The notes beneath the pieces were generated by a model. The model saw only the letters and a list, made by a program, of their open reading frames with translations, was not told the DNA's origin and did no database searches. From Toxorhynchites rutilus septentrionalis (lineage: Eukaryota > Arthropoda > Insecta > Diptera > Culicidae): a stretch of DNA of 64,000 nucleotides. The position numbers were made by a program, and so were the translations under genes. The stretch's first letter is position 1. Each line of letters starts with the position of its first letter. The DNA lies in assembly GCF_029784135.1 (NCBI RefSeq), contig NC_073746.1, positions 288,001,348 to 288,065,347 of the forward strand, written 5' to 3'. Positions 1 to 12,824 of this stretch are shown one piece after another.

Positions 1-1280
1 CACAGGATCCATCGGACATATATTCATTGGATTACGTGTCGTGTGCAAGGGGAATAGGATTTCCCTGAGAGTAAGCAGAAGCGATATCGGAAGCCTCGAG
101 GGATGCTACGAAAAAGAAAAAAAATATTCAAATTTGTTTTTGAACCCTTCCCCTACAACACAGAGTCTTTCTCGTGGTGCACTTACATATCATAGGGCGC
201 TAGAACGTTCAGCAGTGTAGTGAAATCACTCGATGCGGCACCGAATTAAATCATAGGCGAAGGGGTTAACATACTTCTTAAAAGAAACTGATATTATTAT
301 GGAATACTTCCGATGATTCCCTGTCAAAAAAACTCATGATCTATTCTCATGATAGCTAATTTCCCGATGTAGTTTTATGTGTCTACCAAAAGGTTCCTGT
401 CTGAGCCTACTCTTGTATAGTTTGTACGTCAATTATATGGATTTTTCCCTATCAGCAGATTGCGCACAGAGACAACGGATGATGGAGTTACTTTCATCTC
501 GAGTGCTAACGTTCTGCAAAAATCGTTGCATGATACTCCGAACCTGGACTCTCAAGCTGGGTTTCGAATTTTCACATATTGACATAGGACTATGTCCTTG
601 ATTTCTATATATGGGGGTAACTCTACGAAAAATGTATCAAGAGATTTAAAGAGTTTTCAAACGCGTATCACTCAAAACCGTTATTGTGACATATGTTGTG
701 TTATATCCCATTAGACAGAAAATTTATCCAGCAATTTTTTTGTTTGAAACACGAACAGAAAATATAGTAAAAAAGTTGAACAATTTGACGATTGAAATGT
801 GTATGTTTTTTCGATTGCCCTAACCACTCGCTTTCCTCGCCGACGCAACGAACAATCTTTTTGCCTACAATTTGGCGTTAGCTCACAATGTGAGTTGATC
901 CGTATCACGAGTTATTTTCCATTTTTCGAACAAATAGGCATTTAAGAGTAGGCAGAATCAATGGAAAATGGTTTTACTGTATTATCCCCAAAGTTCAAAG
1001 TCTTTATCGTGTAGGTCTTGCTACTAACAATTTATGTAATTGTGTTCCAGAATGTCATAATATTGAATTCATTAATTGCATATCGAAATGGTATACTCCG
1101 GCATATCAGATTATGATAGCTTGAGTAGCTTGAGTCGTCTCCTCATATCATGTTCCCCATATATGTCTTCCTTAGAAGACCGCTCCACTTCCTCGAACCT
1201 CGAATGCACTTCCCAATTCTCCTTTCCCTTTCCTACACATAGGCAGAACTTAGCACACAATGAGTGTTTCCGAAAAAAAA
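1..1280. other. Left-edge non-coding DNA, presumed Snx27 intron 1
   Basis: No exon or complete element is recognised. Short open frames here lack domain similarity that I can see. The stretch holds one copy (581-596) of the 16-bp palindrome that recurs through the window. Because Snx27 exon 1 at 6931-7184 ends in a splice donor and no downstream exon is found, this is presumed to be intron. Confidence 0.4.
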
Positions 1281-1545
1281 AATTGATGCCAAATGTCTTA
1301 AAATTGCATGAAACGTCGAGATTTACTTGGCACTCGGCCATTTTTCCATCTGAAAAGTAGATTTTTGTCCATTTTTTTTTAAATAACTGTGAATATCGAC
1401 ATCGGCATCGATATATTTTTTTTTGAAAACCCCGATTTCCGGTGATTTTTCTGACTAGTAAATGAAGTCTGATTGAGCTAATATTTTGCATTGGGTATAT
1501 TATTGTGCAAAACAACATTTCGCAGAAGCTTTGCGCAGTGGCGAT
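1281..1545. repeat. Partial copy of the ACTAGTAAATGAAGTCC foldback repeat family
   Basis: A block around 1283-1330 (CAAATGTCTTA then AAACGTCGAGATTTACT) and a block at 1454-1535 (GACTAGTAAATGAAGTC, then an ATTTTGCAT run and CATTTCGCAG) are shared in the same relative layout with 39300-39690 and 37010-37210. The best-organised copy is the palindromic one at 39181-39632, so this looks like a diverged or rearranged partial copy. Confidence 0.6.
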
Positions 1546-1689
1546 ATCGTAATCAAGTAACATTTCGCAACAAGTTCAGGATGAAAAATCGAGATAACTA
1601 TTTTTATTGGCACCCAAAACCATACCTTTTACCTAGTTATTTTAAGCAAATTTTTAGAACAAAGTTTTTTTCTATCTCTTGAAATAACT

Positions 1690-2223
1690 GATATAGTGCT
1701 TTTTTTCTAAGTTGCGTTAGGGTCCCATAAAAAAACGTTTTTTCTTGCTCTAGCTATTATATTGCAAATTTTACATGCAAACTGTCTTCAGAAGACTTTT
1801 AGAGCTTACAAAGACAAACATTTTGCAAATCAGAACTTGTCAATATCGCAACTGTACTCAAAGTTATTGATATTTCTTCCCAAAAAATACGCTCTCTTCA
1901 ATCGCTTGGTATTCATTTTGGGGCAAACATAAGAAATGCTCGTTAACGACATTTGAAAGAGTATACTTGACTCTACATAATGTGGGATTTCCAAAACTAT
2001 ATTTTTTATATTTGAGTTAATTTAAATGGAAATCATGAATTTTTGGGTGAAAAAGCATCAATAACTTTGAGTAATACTATATATATATTGACAAGTTCTG
2101 CACCACAAAATATTGGTCATGATAAGCTCTAAAAGCCAAGACCATTTTGATGTAGAGGTTAAAATATGAAAGTTAGAGCTTAAAACCGTTTTTTCATGGT
2201 GAACCTAATGCAGAAAGTGCTAT
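1690..2223. mobile_element. Long inverted-repeat (foldback) MITE
   Basis: The two halves are reverse complements over most of their length. The outer arms share TAGTGCTTT, GCGTTAGG and AAAAAACG-type blocks. Inner arms share TTTTAGAGCTTA, CAGAACTTGTCAATAT and TACTCAAAGTTATTGAT with their inverted partners around 2020-2140. The sequence AAATAACT occurs directly outside both ends (1682-1689 and 2224-2231), fitting an 8-bp target duplication. There is no coding capacity. A transcript across it could form a hairpin of roughly 250-bp arms. Confidence 0.75.
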
Positions 2224-2231
2224 AAATAACT

Positions 2232-3458
2232 TTATGGAAGATCTTTAATCTCTAGACAAAAACTATCTTTAACAAAGTTGTTACATATGATAGGGCGCTC
2301 ATTTTCATGTTATCAAAAATAGGGTGACCAAAGTTCGCGTCGGGCGGTGCGAAGTATGTTTTGCCCCAGATCAATTTTAAATTGTTTTCCAGGCTGAAAA
2401 TCCCGAATTCACGATGCTGCATGAAGAGCTGAAAGATTTTTATTCGATCATTCTCAACTAATATCTGCGAGGAATCTTACGTTGTGTTAATGTCCAATGC
2501 TATTAAATATTAAGATCATTTGAAAAGCGACAAGAATTTTAGGTTGGAATAGCAGTAGAAGAAATTATGTGAACAACGGACAGCGAAAGGCAGATCATTT
2601 CAAAGGATATTTGTCGCAATTTTTTTCGTGGAACTGATCAAACAAATGAGAAAAATATTCGATTTTGATGATTCGATTATCAAGTCTACGGCAATGTTAA
2701 ATCCCAGAAACTTTTCCAATTTGACTAGCGGAGGCTATAACATTGTAGAACTATGTTTACCTCTATCTATAAAAATAAGAAAGTAAGAATTTTTATTTCA
2801 TCGTAAATGCTGGTCACCCCATTTTTGGCAGCCCTTTCTTGTATTTTTGTGTGAATATAAATTGTACTCGGAATTACATTGAAATTTAATAAATTACCAA
2901 TTGTAAACCTAATCAATAAGGAAATTTGTTTTTATTTCATTTTAATCATTAGAGAACTGCAAGTAACCGCGTTACGTTTTGAAAAGTGGATCTATGGAAA
3001 TTCGACCCTTGGAAGGCTAACGCTTAGAGAGCCTAATAAATATTGATTTTTAGGAAGCTCTTGAGAATGCTGTTACAATCGAGAAAATATAAGAGTCGAG
3101 AAAATATCCTTCAACTGACTTCCTTCCAAAGGGTGTAACAATTGACAGGGAATAATACATGTTCTTGAGGAAAATCAAATAATTCTCACAATTGACTCGA
3201 ATATTTTGTGGGTCAAATGAAGAGCTGATAAGGGGTAAAGGGATATAATGAAGTCTTTTCAAAATTGCACATCAGTGAACCTTAAATTTGTATCGAAAGA
3301 AATTGAATGCCTCTTGCAAATAAATATAGTTTAATTGCTAAGATGGGGAACACCTCAAGTTACTATTGTAGATACGGGTTACCATCTGGTCGGAGTTGGA
3401 AATCAGGACACCTGTCACAGTTACGATTATGTCCAAGCCATTGTAATTATTTTAGATA
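2232..3458. other. Non-coding, no feature recognised
   Basis: AT-rich sequence with no exon, tRNA-like element or paired termini that I can recognise. It is presumed intron of Snx27. Confidence 0.4.
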
Positions 3459-5457
3459 TCTATATATATAAAAATGGATTTCTGTCTGTCTGTCTGTCTG
3501 ATTCTTATGGACTCGGAAACTACTGAACCGATCAACATGAGAATTGGTATGTAGGGGTTTTTGGGGCCGGGGAAGGTTTTCGTGATAGTTTCAGACCCCT
3601 CCCCCTCTCTAAAGGGGGGCTGCCATACAAATTAAACAAAATTTTCTGCATTACTCCAGAATTATTCAAGCAAATGAAACCAAATTAGGCATATGGAGGT
3701 TTTAGGGTGTAAAAAATGTTTCTATGGTGGTTAGACTCTCCACCCTCCTCTTTCAGGGGGGGGGGCTGCCATACAAATGAAACACAAATTTCTGCATTAC
3801 TCGAGAATTGATCAAGCAAATGAAACCAAATTAGACATATTGAGTTTTTAGGGTGCAAAAGATATTTCTATGATGGTTAGACTCTCCACCCTCCTCTCTA
3901 AGGGGGGGCTGCCATACAAATTAAACACAAATTTCTGCATAACTCGAGAATTATTCAAGCAAATGAAACCATATTAGGCATATTGAGGTTTTAGGGTACA
4001 ATAAATGTTTCAATGGTGGTTAGACTCTCCACCCTATTCTTTAAGGGGGAGCTGCCATACAAATGACACACAAATTCCTGCATTACTCGAGAATTATTCA
4101 AGTAAATGAAACCAAATTAGGCATATGGAGGTTTTAAGGTGCAATAAATGTTTCAATGGTGGTTAGACTCTCCACCCTATTATTTAAGGGGGAGCTGCCA
4201 TACAGATGAAACACAAATTCCTGCATTACTCGAGAATTATTCAAGTAAATGAAACCAAATTAGACATATTGAGTTTTTAGGGTGCAAAAGATATTTCTAT
4301 GATGGTTAGACTCTCCACCCTCCTCTCTAAGGGGGGGCTGCCATACAAATTAAACACAAATTTCTGCATTACTCGAGAATTAATCAAACAAATGAAATCA
4401 AATTCGGCATGTGGAGGTTTTAGGGTGCAATAAATGTTTTTACGATGATTAGATACTCCTCCCTCTTCTCTAAAGGAAGGCTGCCATACAAATAAATCAC
4501 AAATTTCTGCATTACTCGAGAATCAATCAAGCAAATGAAACCAAATTGGGCATATTGAGTTTTTAGGGTGCAAGATATTTCTATGATGGACTCTTCACTC
4601 CCCTCTCCAACGGGGGGCTGCCATACAAATGAAACACAAATTCCTGAATTACGCACGATACGTTCCTATGGTGAATACACTCCTCTCCACTTCTCTAAGA
4701 GGAGCTGCCAGACAAACAAAACAGAAACTTCTGCATAACTCGAGGCTTTTGGGTATGAGAAATGTTTCTATAATGGTAAGACACCCCTCCCTCCTCTGGA
4801 ATGATAAAAATAAATATTTTAATAAAATAAAAATATTACACATATTTCAACCAAAAATATTCCAACCAAACATGACATTTGAAAATTTTCGGAAAACTTT
4901 GAAGGAAAAAGGGAAAATTCGGAAAATTAAATTCCCATATGTTCTACAATTATATAGTGACAAGTGCTGTTAGTCCATTTGATGTTTGCGCTAGCGAAAT
5001 TGATTTTTGTTCGAAACTGGAAATGGAATTGAATATGGTGAAACGCACTCCTATATCTTCTTCTATCTATACAAAAAAAAGGATCGCCGGATGTGTTGAT
5101 AAGAGCAGAACTCGAGGGAGAAATTGTCCGATTTATGGCTGCCTTTATGCTATCATATTTTCTGTATAAAACATTTATTCCATATAACGGAGAAACATGT
5201 TTTTTGCAAGCGGTTGAAAAATCTTGAACGAGAATTATGTCTGAAAATAATCTGATATTATAATGATGAATTTTGTTAGAAATACTGGAAATTTTATAGT
5301 AAAAGGTAAATTCAACGGGGTCGAATAGAAGATCAATCAATGAATAGTTCTGCGATTGGATCCATGAACTTGCTCATAGCAAGAAAACGTAGATGTTTGA
5401 AGGTATTGATAACAAAACACAAATTTTGGGCGGGACGAAGTTTGCCGGGTCAGCTAG
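3459..5457 (+). mobile_element. Non-autonomous Helitron with internal minisatellite
   Basis: The left end is TC followed by TATATATATAAAAATGG. The right end is GACGAAGTTTGCCGGGTCAG followed by CTAG, the Helitron-type 5' TC and 3' CTRR termini. The insertion sits between A (3458) and T (5458) with no target duplication, as Helitrons do. No Rep/helicase coding region is present, so it depends on a partner element. A CTGT microsatellite lies just inside the 5' end (3481-3500), and most of the body is a 143-bp tandem repeat. Confidence 0.85.
3590..4720 (+). repeat. 143-bp tandem repeat (minisatellite) inside the Helitron
   Basis: The landmark GCTGCCATAC or a close variant occurs at 3619, 3765, 3908, 4051, 4194, 4337, 4480, 4617 and 4704. 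Spacings are 146, 143, 143, 143, 143, 143, 137 and 87, so there are about eight units with the last one partly deleted. Each unit has a G-run before GCTGCC, then an ACTCGAGAATTATTCAAG block and a TTTTAGGGTG block. It is not CRISPR: there is no short repeat with unique spacers. Confidence 0.93.
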
Positions 5458-5458
5458 T

Positions 5459-6930
5459 AAATACATAAAAATACGTGATTATAGAGATTATATATACGTT
5501 ATTTATTTACTTAGCATATTTCTTGGACGACCCATGCGGTGAAAATACTCGGGAGATGATGGTTTCTAGCTTTTTACGAGCACAGGGGATTTGCTGAGTT
5601 CAAAGTCATCAAATATCAAGTGCAATAGTGCCGAAGTACAAGCCACGGGAAGGAACTGCAATCCAAACGATTGGATGAGCGACTGAATTTCTGCACCACA
5701 GAGTTCAGCATTTCAAGGAAGTGGACATCAATCGAATATTCTGGCCATGTTTTGGTGTTTAGATATGCTTTTCCCAAACACACATTTTAGTTTAGACATT
5801 TGAAACAAACTTGGAATATTGAGACAAAACACAAAAACAGCATCGTGGGTAATGAAACTGAATCTATAATTGAAAATAGTTGAAAGATCTTGTGGAAGAT
5901 CCAACTGCTATTTTTATATGCTCACAAAATCTTGGTCTTCAATAAAAAAGGTTTAACTCAAAAACTCAACTCAAAGATCGGCTCTAAAGGGTCTTTGAGA
6001 AACCCTACCCCAGATAGATTTCAAAATCAGTGCATGTCCTGCTAACCTTAATTGTAGATCAATACTCCCTTTCGATCCTGAAAGAAATCAGAGTGAGAAA
6101 AAAATTTATTTCGAAATTGTGTTGTGTGTTGTTTAATTTCGTTTGCAGAATTGTGCTCTGATCATTTTAACGTTGCGTATAATCATGTTCATCCTCGAAT
6201 CAATTCACTGCACCAAAAGCACCCGCAGATTTCAACAAAGTGCCATAGTAAGTGTCGTCCACCTATGTAAACAAACCGGTCCCAATTAGGATGAGACGGA
6301 GACACGATTGAGCTCTAATCAAGAACGCCCCTCACGAAACAACAGGCAATCAGCAGTATCTTTCCGCACTTCCCAAAAGACAGGGGGAAAAGGGAGCGCA
6401 TCCAATGAGCCTGTATGCGTGATATGTTTACACTGATGTGACCGTCTATAAACACATTGCAGCCTTCGTTCGAAACCGTCGCGACCGGTCAGACAAATTC
6501 CCGTACTTTTTACGCCTGGTAGTAGAAAAAACTGCAACCACAATAGACGTGAGACGTTAGGAATACTATACACAAACCATACAAAAGGTTATAGTAAAAA
6601 CAAATCAACACTGCTCTCCGGCCACATTCGGTGGAAAGTTAATTGTGTGCGTATAGAAATTTAAACTCACAAAGAATCAGGAACAGTAATTGACATTTAC
6701 AAAAAATGACTCAAACTGACAAAATTGCCTGAGCAAAAAAAAAATAGATTATCCAGCACACACTTCTTTTTCGTAGAGTTATTGAACTCTCGAATGAGTG
6801 CAACGAACAAACCAATGCACATATAAGGTCAATTTCGCCAGAATAAGTACCCTTTTTCCAGACAGGTTTCCGTAGTTCGATTCCTCAGAGCGAACATAAT
6901 TTATAGTAGTAATATCGTCATTCTACTTAC
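5459..6930. other. Proximal part of Snx27 intron 1, nothing further recognised
   Basis: This lies directly downstream (minus strand) of the splice donor of Snx27 exon 1. I looked for the continuation of the PDZ domain and saw no matching exon. No repeat with paired termini was recognised. Confidence 0.45.
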
Positions 6931-7184
6931 ACTTCTAGGATTCGATCGCCCTTCTTGATACCGGCCAGCTCAGCAGCTCCGTTGTCCAGCACGGCGCTGA
7001 CATGTTGCAACGGGGCATACAACTCTCCGTTGATCGATCGCAGCTGGCCACCTTCACTGACCTGTCCCCGAACGTTGAAACCGAATCCGGTTTCCGTTTT
7101 GTGGATGGTCACAACGCGCGGACCGCTGGCATTCATCTCTTTAACCCCGTTGCGTGATCCAATCCCCATTCCAGTGGTGGCCAT
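6931..7184 (-). CDS. Snx27: Sorting nexin 27, coding exon 1 (PDZ domain, partial gene)
   Basis: The exon encodes 84 residues plus two bases of codon 85. After about 20 N-terminal residues the PDZ domain starts with [18 protein letters not shown], whose GFGF is the carboxylate-binding loop. It continues through [20 protein letters not shown] and ends at GDRILEV. This extended, charged PDZ is characteristic of SNX27, the endosomal adaptor that binds cargo C-terminal PDZ motifs and hands them to retromer for recycling to the plasma membrane. The ATG (7182-7184) has a favourable context and an in-frame TGA ten codons upstream fixes the start. The exon ends at 6931 before GTAAGT in phase 2. The PX and FERM-like exons are outside the window. 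Confidence 0.93.
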
Positions 7185-8226
7185 CGTCGTGTCAATCCAC
7201 TCGAAGCCGCGCTGAACTAATCACATCCACCAGCACTAAATACGCCCGAAAATGAACAAAACTCCTCCAAACAACCACCTTAGGATATGCACAAGTAATC
7301 TTTCACTGTTACCTCAACTTCGAAACTTGTAGTTCATTGTAGCATTCAAATTTCTTCAGGCCGAGAAGGGGAACACCAGATTGAAAACTTTTATTCTCCA
7401 GTTATCGATTGGCAATTTTTGCTCTTTCTTCTCACACCTTCCGAGGTCTTACACCAACAACGAACACAACAATCAGCAGCAGTCAAGTAAACGGTGCAGC
7501 AATTCACACATACATTCCCTCCAAGAATGTATATCTCAAAGAACTCGCGGACACCGAAGTCGACCGAAAAGTGTTTACTCACGTAGCCATCACTTTCTTC
7601 TCTGTGAGGAAATCCCGGAAGCGAAGCGAATGCCTCAATCCAAGATTACCTGTCTCCAAAACAGGAACGTATTGATTCCGGCTCTTTCAAGATCCCTCTG
7701 CACTGACGATGTAGTGAAGGTATTGTTGGAAAAAAAATATGTATCGATGAAACAAAAGTTTCCAATGACAGATTGTTTAGCCAATGGTTCAAAACAAGGT
7801 AAACCTCTCGCCAAACTATGTTTAAATGTTAATATATGACATCATTACTATCGTGCTTTGTTTGTTATTTAGACATAACCGATTTTTTTTATTTCTTAAC
7901 ATAGAGTGATTTCAAGCGCATAATCAAAAACAGAGCATTGCATTAAATATATTGCTATGCTCCATGCCACAGTGTACAATATATAAAAAAAATCACCATA
8001 CCTTTGGGATGAGATCGATAACAATGTCGTCAAAATTCCGGAGTACACGGCCTTATTTTGTGTCACCATTGCGTGGTCATAAAATAAACCAGTTATTTTG
8101 CTTCGAATTTTCGACTAGTTCTTGCGCAGTAACTCGTCTAAACATAGATAACTGTCAAATCGAGGGGTGGGCCAATTTTCGGTTGCTACCATATGTTTTT
8201 CGCTTCGTTATTAATTTTTTGATAGC
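7185..8226 (-). other. Snx27 5' UTR and upstream region
   Basis: This lies immediately upstream of the Snx27 ATG, so it must contain at least part of the 5' UTR and probably a promoter. I cannot fix a transcription start. A TATCGAT near 7402 resembles the core of the insect DRE promoter element, but one match is weak evidence. The open frames here (for example 7381-7839 on the plus strand) show no recognisable domain. Confidence 0.35.
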
Positions 8227-8234
8227 ATGAAAAC

Positions 8235-10599
8235 CTGAGAGAGAGGAGCCAGCTGAATGACAGATAGTGTGTTTTCTTCTTATTCTTTTTGCGCTTTCTC
8301 ATCAAGAAAATTCAAATCGGACAATTTCTATCAAGCAAGTTGTTGTCATTCATCTATGGGAAAAGTGTTCAAACTTGACGTGAATCTTTGTTTGTGAGTA
8401 CATTTGTGCGTTTTTATCCTCGATTTTGGTTTTTGACGTAGGACTACGTCTAACAGGAATATATGGGGGGAAAACGAAAATTTGAACACTGATCATGTGG
8501 GATATAATGAAAGATGTACTAGGTCAGCCCACATCATGGCTTCCAGCAGCATCGGCCCACTTAAACAAGTTTCTTTTACTTCTGACTATTTCGATATAGT
8601 TGTCCTGAAGAATTATTTCGATGATTTCTAAAACAATATCCGAAATAATAAGCAAACAAATTTTTATGATTCATTTGCCGGATGAGATCTTGTGTGAATT
8701 TATGGTGCTGGTGTTTTGGGCTCATTTGTGACTTTTTCCGATCGTTCATTCAGTTTTCGCGAATTCATTTATGGTTTCCGGATTAAAAGTCAAGCTGGGC
8801 GTGAAGAAGGCATTTTCCAGCGGCGAGAGCAGTTTTCTTCGATTGAAAACAAAAGGTGTTTCGAATGTTTCGTTTTGCGGCGGTTGCTATTACTACGCTG
8901 CCCAAACATTACCAGTTCGGTTCGGATTACTGTAGCCGTTCAGCGAAAGGTGGTGCAGAAACAAATTTGTCGATTATTAATTTGGGAACGATGTTTTTGC
9001 ATTTGATGCATTTGAGATGAAGTTTTGCTCTTGGCACCAAACAATCAACATGATAATGTTGAGGTGAAGGTTTATTCGGATGTTTTATTGCTCCACTGCT
9101 TTGATAATGGTTTGCGTTTGTCTACATTACATCTGCAATGTATAAAAATATGAAACAATGAATTACGTATTTAGAGCTTGTTTTTCTGAAGTAAAATAAC
9201 TTGAACTAAATTCGAACAAATTATATTTTTGACAACCTTTGGCGTAGTCCTACGTCCCTCCGGTTATGTCCCCGATATTACCCTTTACCCGACGCAATGT
9301 GCAGCGTATGTGGAATATATTATTTTATTAGTTTCTACCAAGTTTTTTTTGTGTCCGATGGAAATAATAATAGGTTGACTAAAAAGGATGCAGTGCCAAC
9401 TGTTTGCATAGGCAGTGATCACGATTCGGAAGAAAATGAGAGTTATACTGCCAGTCTCTCGACGTCTTTTTCGTTTCTTGCTTATCGCTGGTGACCAATT
9501 CATATTCAAATTTCAAATTTGACATGCAGGTCGCTTATCAAGGCAGTAGAAGCACTGAATGTCCAATCAAATTGACCGATAGTGTTCCGTTTTCAACGGA
9601 AGTAAGATTCATGTATTATAAATCCGCCTATTGAGAGCCACAAACGTTGAAATTTATAAGTAGCCACAAACCCATTTTCTACAAAACCAGTGCACAGTCC
9701 GCGCACGATATTCAGTTTCACATTCCATTCGACCATGATACAAACGACAAAATTCCAAAATAATCCTACCGAAGTAGAAACGAACCACATAGAGAAAAAG
9801 CAGTAAAACAATAACAGCAACATCAACGCAGTCACGTCATCCCCACTGCGCATCAGCCCATCAGTGGGCAATGAAGTACAGCAGCGTAACGAAGTGAAAT
9901 CATTCCTTTCCAAACAGTCAGAGCGAACACGTCCTAACGTGAAAGTGCAAGCGAAAAATACCAGAGAAATATAGAGAACTTTTAACCTACAAATTGATAG
10001 TTTATTTCTAGTAAGTGTGTGACCATTGTTGTCGGCGGGTTTTCCTCAAACCGCCCGAACAGATAGTGAAGGTGAACCAATCAGTATTGTCCACAAAATT
10101 AAAAGGTGTGATATAATTAGCTTCACCATATCAATCTTGAGCAGCGATAACATGATCCAACCGCTACACAATCATAATTGAGTGGATTTCCAAGCTGGCA
10201 CCTGCTTATACAGATTTTTGTGATTTCAATAGCTTACTTTCAAAGCAATTTTTGACCTATTGAAAGTAGTTTATGGATCAATAACTAACAAACATAATAC
10301 GCGTAGATATTCTATCTTTCGAATGAAGCGGTTAACATACCATTTCTATCAACTAACAATGCTCGAAATCCTGTTTCTCTAATGTAACGCTCTCGTTCTT
10401 GAAGCTTTGAACTCACACCCCAGTATAGAAATGAAAGATGTAGTCCGACGTCAAAATCATTTTCACATAAAATTTCTTGCAAAAAAATGTTATGTTAAAA
10501 TTTTCTACATATTTCAATACTTCCTCTTGGTTCACCGTGACTGGTTCGCGCTGACATAAGGGCGATCACAACAAACGCGAGCTGGCTCCTCTCTCTCAG
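8235..10599. mobile_element. Unclassified 2.4-kb DNA transposon, 8-bp TSD, non-autonomous
   Basis: The ends are perfect 20-bp inverted repeats, CTGAGAGAGAGGAGCCAGCT at 8235-8254 and its reverse complement at 10580-10599. Both ends are flanked by the direct repeat ATGAAAAC (8227-8234 and 10600-10607), an 8-bp target duplication. An 8-bp duplication points to the hAT or P groups, but the terminus does not match the usual CAG start. No transposase is recognised; internal open frames are at most about 106 residues. Three copies or variants of the window's 16-bp palindrome occur inside (8435, 9241, 10437). It sits about 1 kb upstream of the Snx27 start codon. Confidence 0.82.
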
Positions 10600-10607
10600 A
10601 TGAAAAC

Positions 10608-12815
10608 CAGCCGTATGGCACGATTATCGCTATCTCACTCTATCTACCGTCACCACCCATCTCACTATCCCTCTGCTGAAAAAGTTCATCATCGACATCA
10701 CGATATGTCAGATGGTGGTAAATTGGTAATTCGCGATGGTGTCGACGTCTGGTGGCGAATTCAAATTAGGGCCATAATTTGTGTCCCAAACTCGTTAGTG
10801 TAATCTCTATCAGATTAGAAGACACGAAGCCGGTTTTTAAATTTTAAAATTTGAATGAAAATTTTCACATCATGTTATTTAATTACTTGAAACATGTATT
10901 TCTGACTTTCATTCAACCATATGGCTATACAATTCCAAAATTGTTGCTGAATTTTTTCATTATAATATAAAATTGTCTTCATAAACAATTTTCGTATGAG
11001 ACTTTTTCACCAACTGCAAACAAAAATGTTTTTAATTCAAAAAGAATACTCATTTGATATGGAAAAGCTAATTTTCATACATAATTTTAATTTTTAAAAC
11101 GTTCATTCCGACTGAAAAGCAGCTATTCGTTGACGCTCCCCTAAACTAGTAAATGAAGCACAATGCCGCCAACGCGGATCGCTGTTTTGAAGAAAATAAA
11201 TACTTTTGACGTTTGAGATGTTGGCACCTAAAACATGGCGGGTGTCATACAGCTGATGAAAACCAATTATCACCAATTGACGAATTTACGTTAGAATTGC
11301 AACCAGATGGCGCAGCGAGTAAAATGATGATGTTTTGTTTGTTGGTATGGAATTGGTTTGATTTGTTTTGAAAAATCTGAAATTTTCTTCAAATTTCCCG
11401 AATTCAAGTATTCTTTCTACGCTGAAAAGGTTAGAAAATCACCATTTTACATTGTTTCATTCATAACATATGACGAATTATAATTTACGTTTACATTTTT
11501 TTACGGTACAAGTATACATAATTTACAATGATGAGTGACATTTGTTGCGCTTCAAATATTGCAGATCCTTCTCGTATCGTTCGAAAGGAAGCCCCTGCGT
11601 AATCAATGGAATCAACCAACTTGATATTTTGAGTTTGAGCTTCTGAAAAATGTTAATTAGTACTCGTAACCTATAATCACTATCGAACATAAACATTTCG
11701 AAAATAATCTATGACTTTGGTCTAATCGCGTGTTGATTGTAAATAGACAAAAATATAATTGTCTTAACATTTACTGATTACATTTAATGGCTAAATTGAT
11801 TTTAAATAGAAATTAATGAAAATAATCACGACCGAATCGCACTGTTCAGTTCGTAAAATAAACAAACACCCTCACTTTTGTGGAACTATGCATTTTTCTA
11901 CTTGTATTTGATTGTGCTCTCGAATTTCCTTCTTTGAATCAACTATTGTCAATATTTATACAGTTTTAACTACTGAAAGAGGTAAGAAAATAATATTTTA
12001 TATATAAAATTGCGCAGAAATAAATTTCTTCCAAACCCATCACAGTCAAATAATCTTTTATGATTATAACATTGTAATTTATGGAAAGAACTAAAAATCA
12101 TCCATAAACTCACAAATTTAAAACCATCATCACTTTCACCGCAGCGCCGCCTAGGTGTAGATTTGTACGTTAGATCGCCAATATGTTACCCTCAAAGGAG
12201 TAAGCCGCAGATTTTAATGAAGTGTCCAGCAAACATTAAATCGTATAACTAGCATACATATGGGTCTAACCTGGGTCATGCGGAGTCAATAAAATTTATT
12301 TTTCAAGTACATTTTGCTTGAAAAAAATTTCTTGCACATTTTTTCCCCATGCTGTCTTTTTTCCGCATGCTGTCAGATGTTCCTCCTATAAAAGGAGCAA
12401 ACGTTTTCGTGACTCGGGCTTTGTTCATTTGACTTTTCGACAAAGCCAAAATTGGAATAAATGCTTTAATTTGTGTAGTTCGTATTTTTTTAGTTGTGTT
12501 CATAAAATAAAAGAAGTTAAACTGAATTATAATTAGATTTTTTTATGTTTAGAAGTTAATAATATTGAAATTTCAATAGCTGCCAAAATGTCAGTTGGGC
12601 CCTAATGATTTGAGATGCTACATTAATTGATGAAAAAATGTAGTTCGTTCATTTTGATTAATTCGATTATTTTCACCTTCAATAACAATACTTTCTCTAT
12701 GTAGTGGATTATTATAAGAAAAGTAACATTTCTTCTCCTCCTGATTATTAGATCTCTTTTGATATTTCTATTGGATTCTTTTTGACAACCAATTCGTTTC
12801 TATCCACATGACCCA
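10608..12815. other. AT-rich intergenic DNA, no feature recognised
   Basis: Very AT-rich with scattered short similarities (an ACTAGTAAATGAAG fragment near 11145). No open frame with a recognisable domain and no paired termini were seen. Confidence 0.4.
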
Positions 12816-12824
12816 GGGCCTAAC

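Noticed and set aside
1111..1563. 150-residue minus-strand open frame
   Set aside because: It spans pieces of the foldback repeat family and shows no protein domain.
3590..4720. Regularly spaced repeats that might suggest a CRISPR array
   Set aside because: The whole 143-bp unit is repeated without unique spacers, and it lies inside a Helitron in eukaryotic DNA.
1..6930. Snx27 exon 2 (rest of the PDZ domain)
   Set aside because: No minus-strand open frame continuing after GDRILEV with a splice acceptor was found; it is probably outside the window.
9593..9913. 106-residue minus-strand open frame inside the 8-bp-TSD element
   Set aside because: No recognisable domain and no supporting start context; likely chance.
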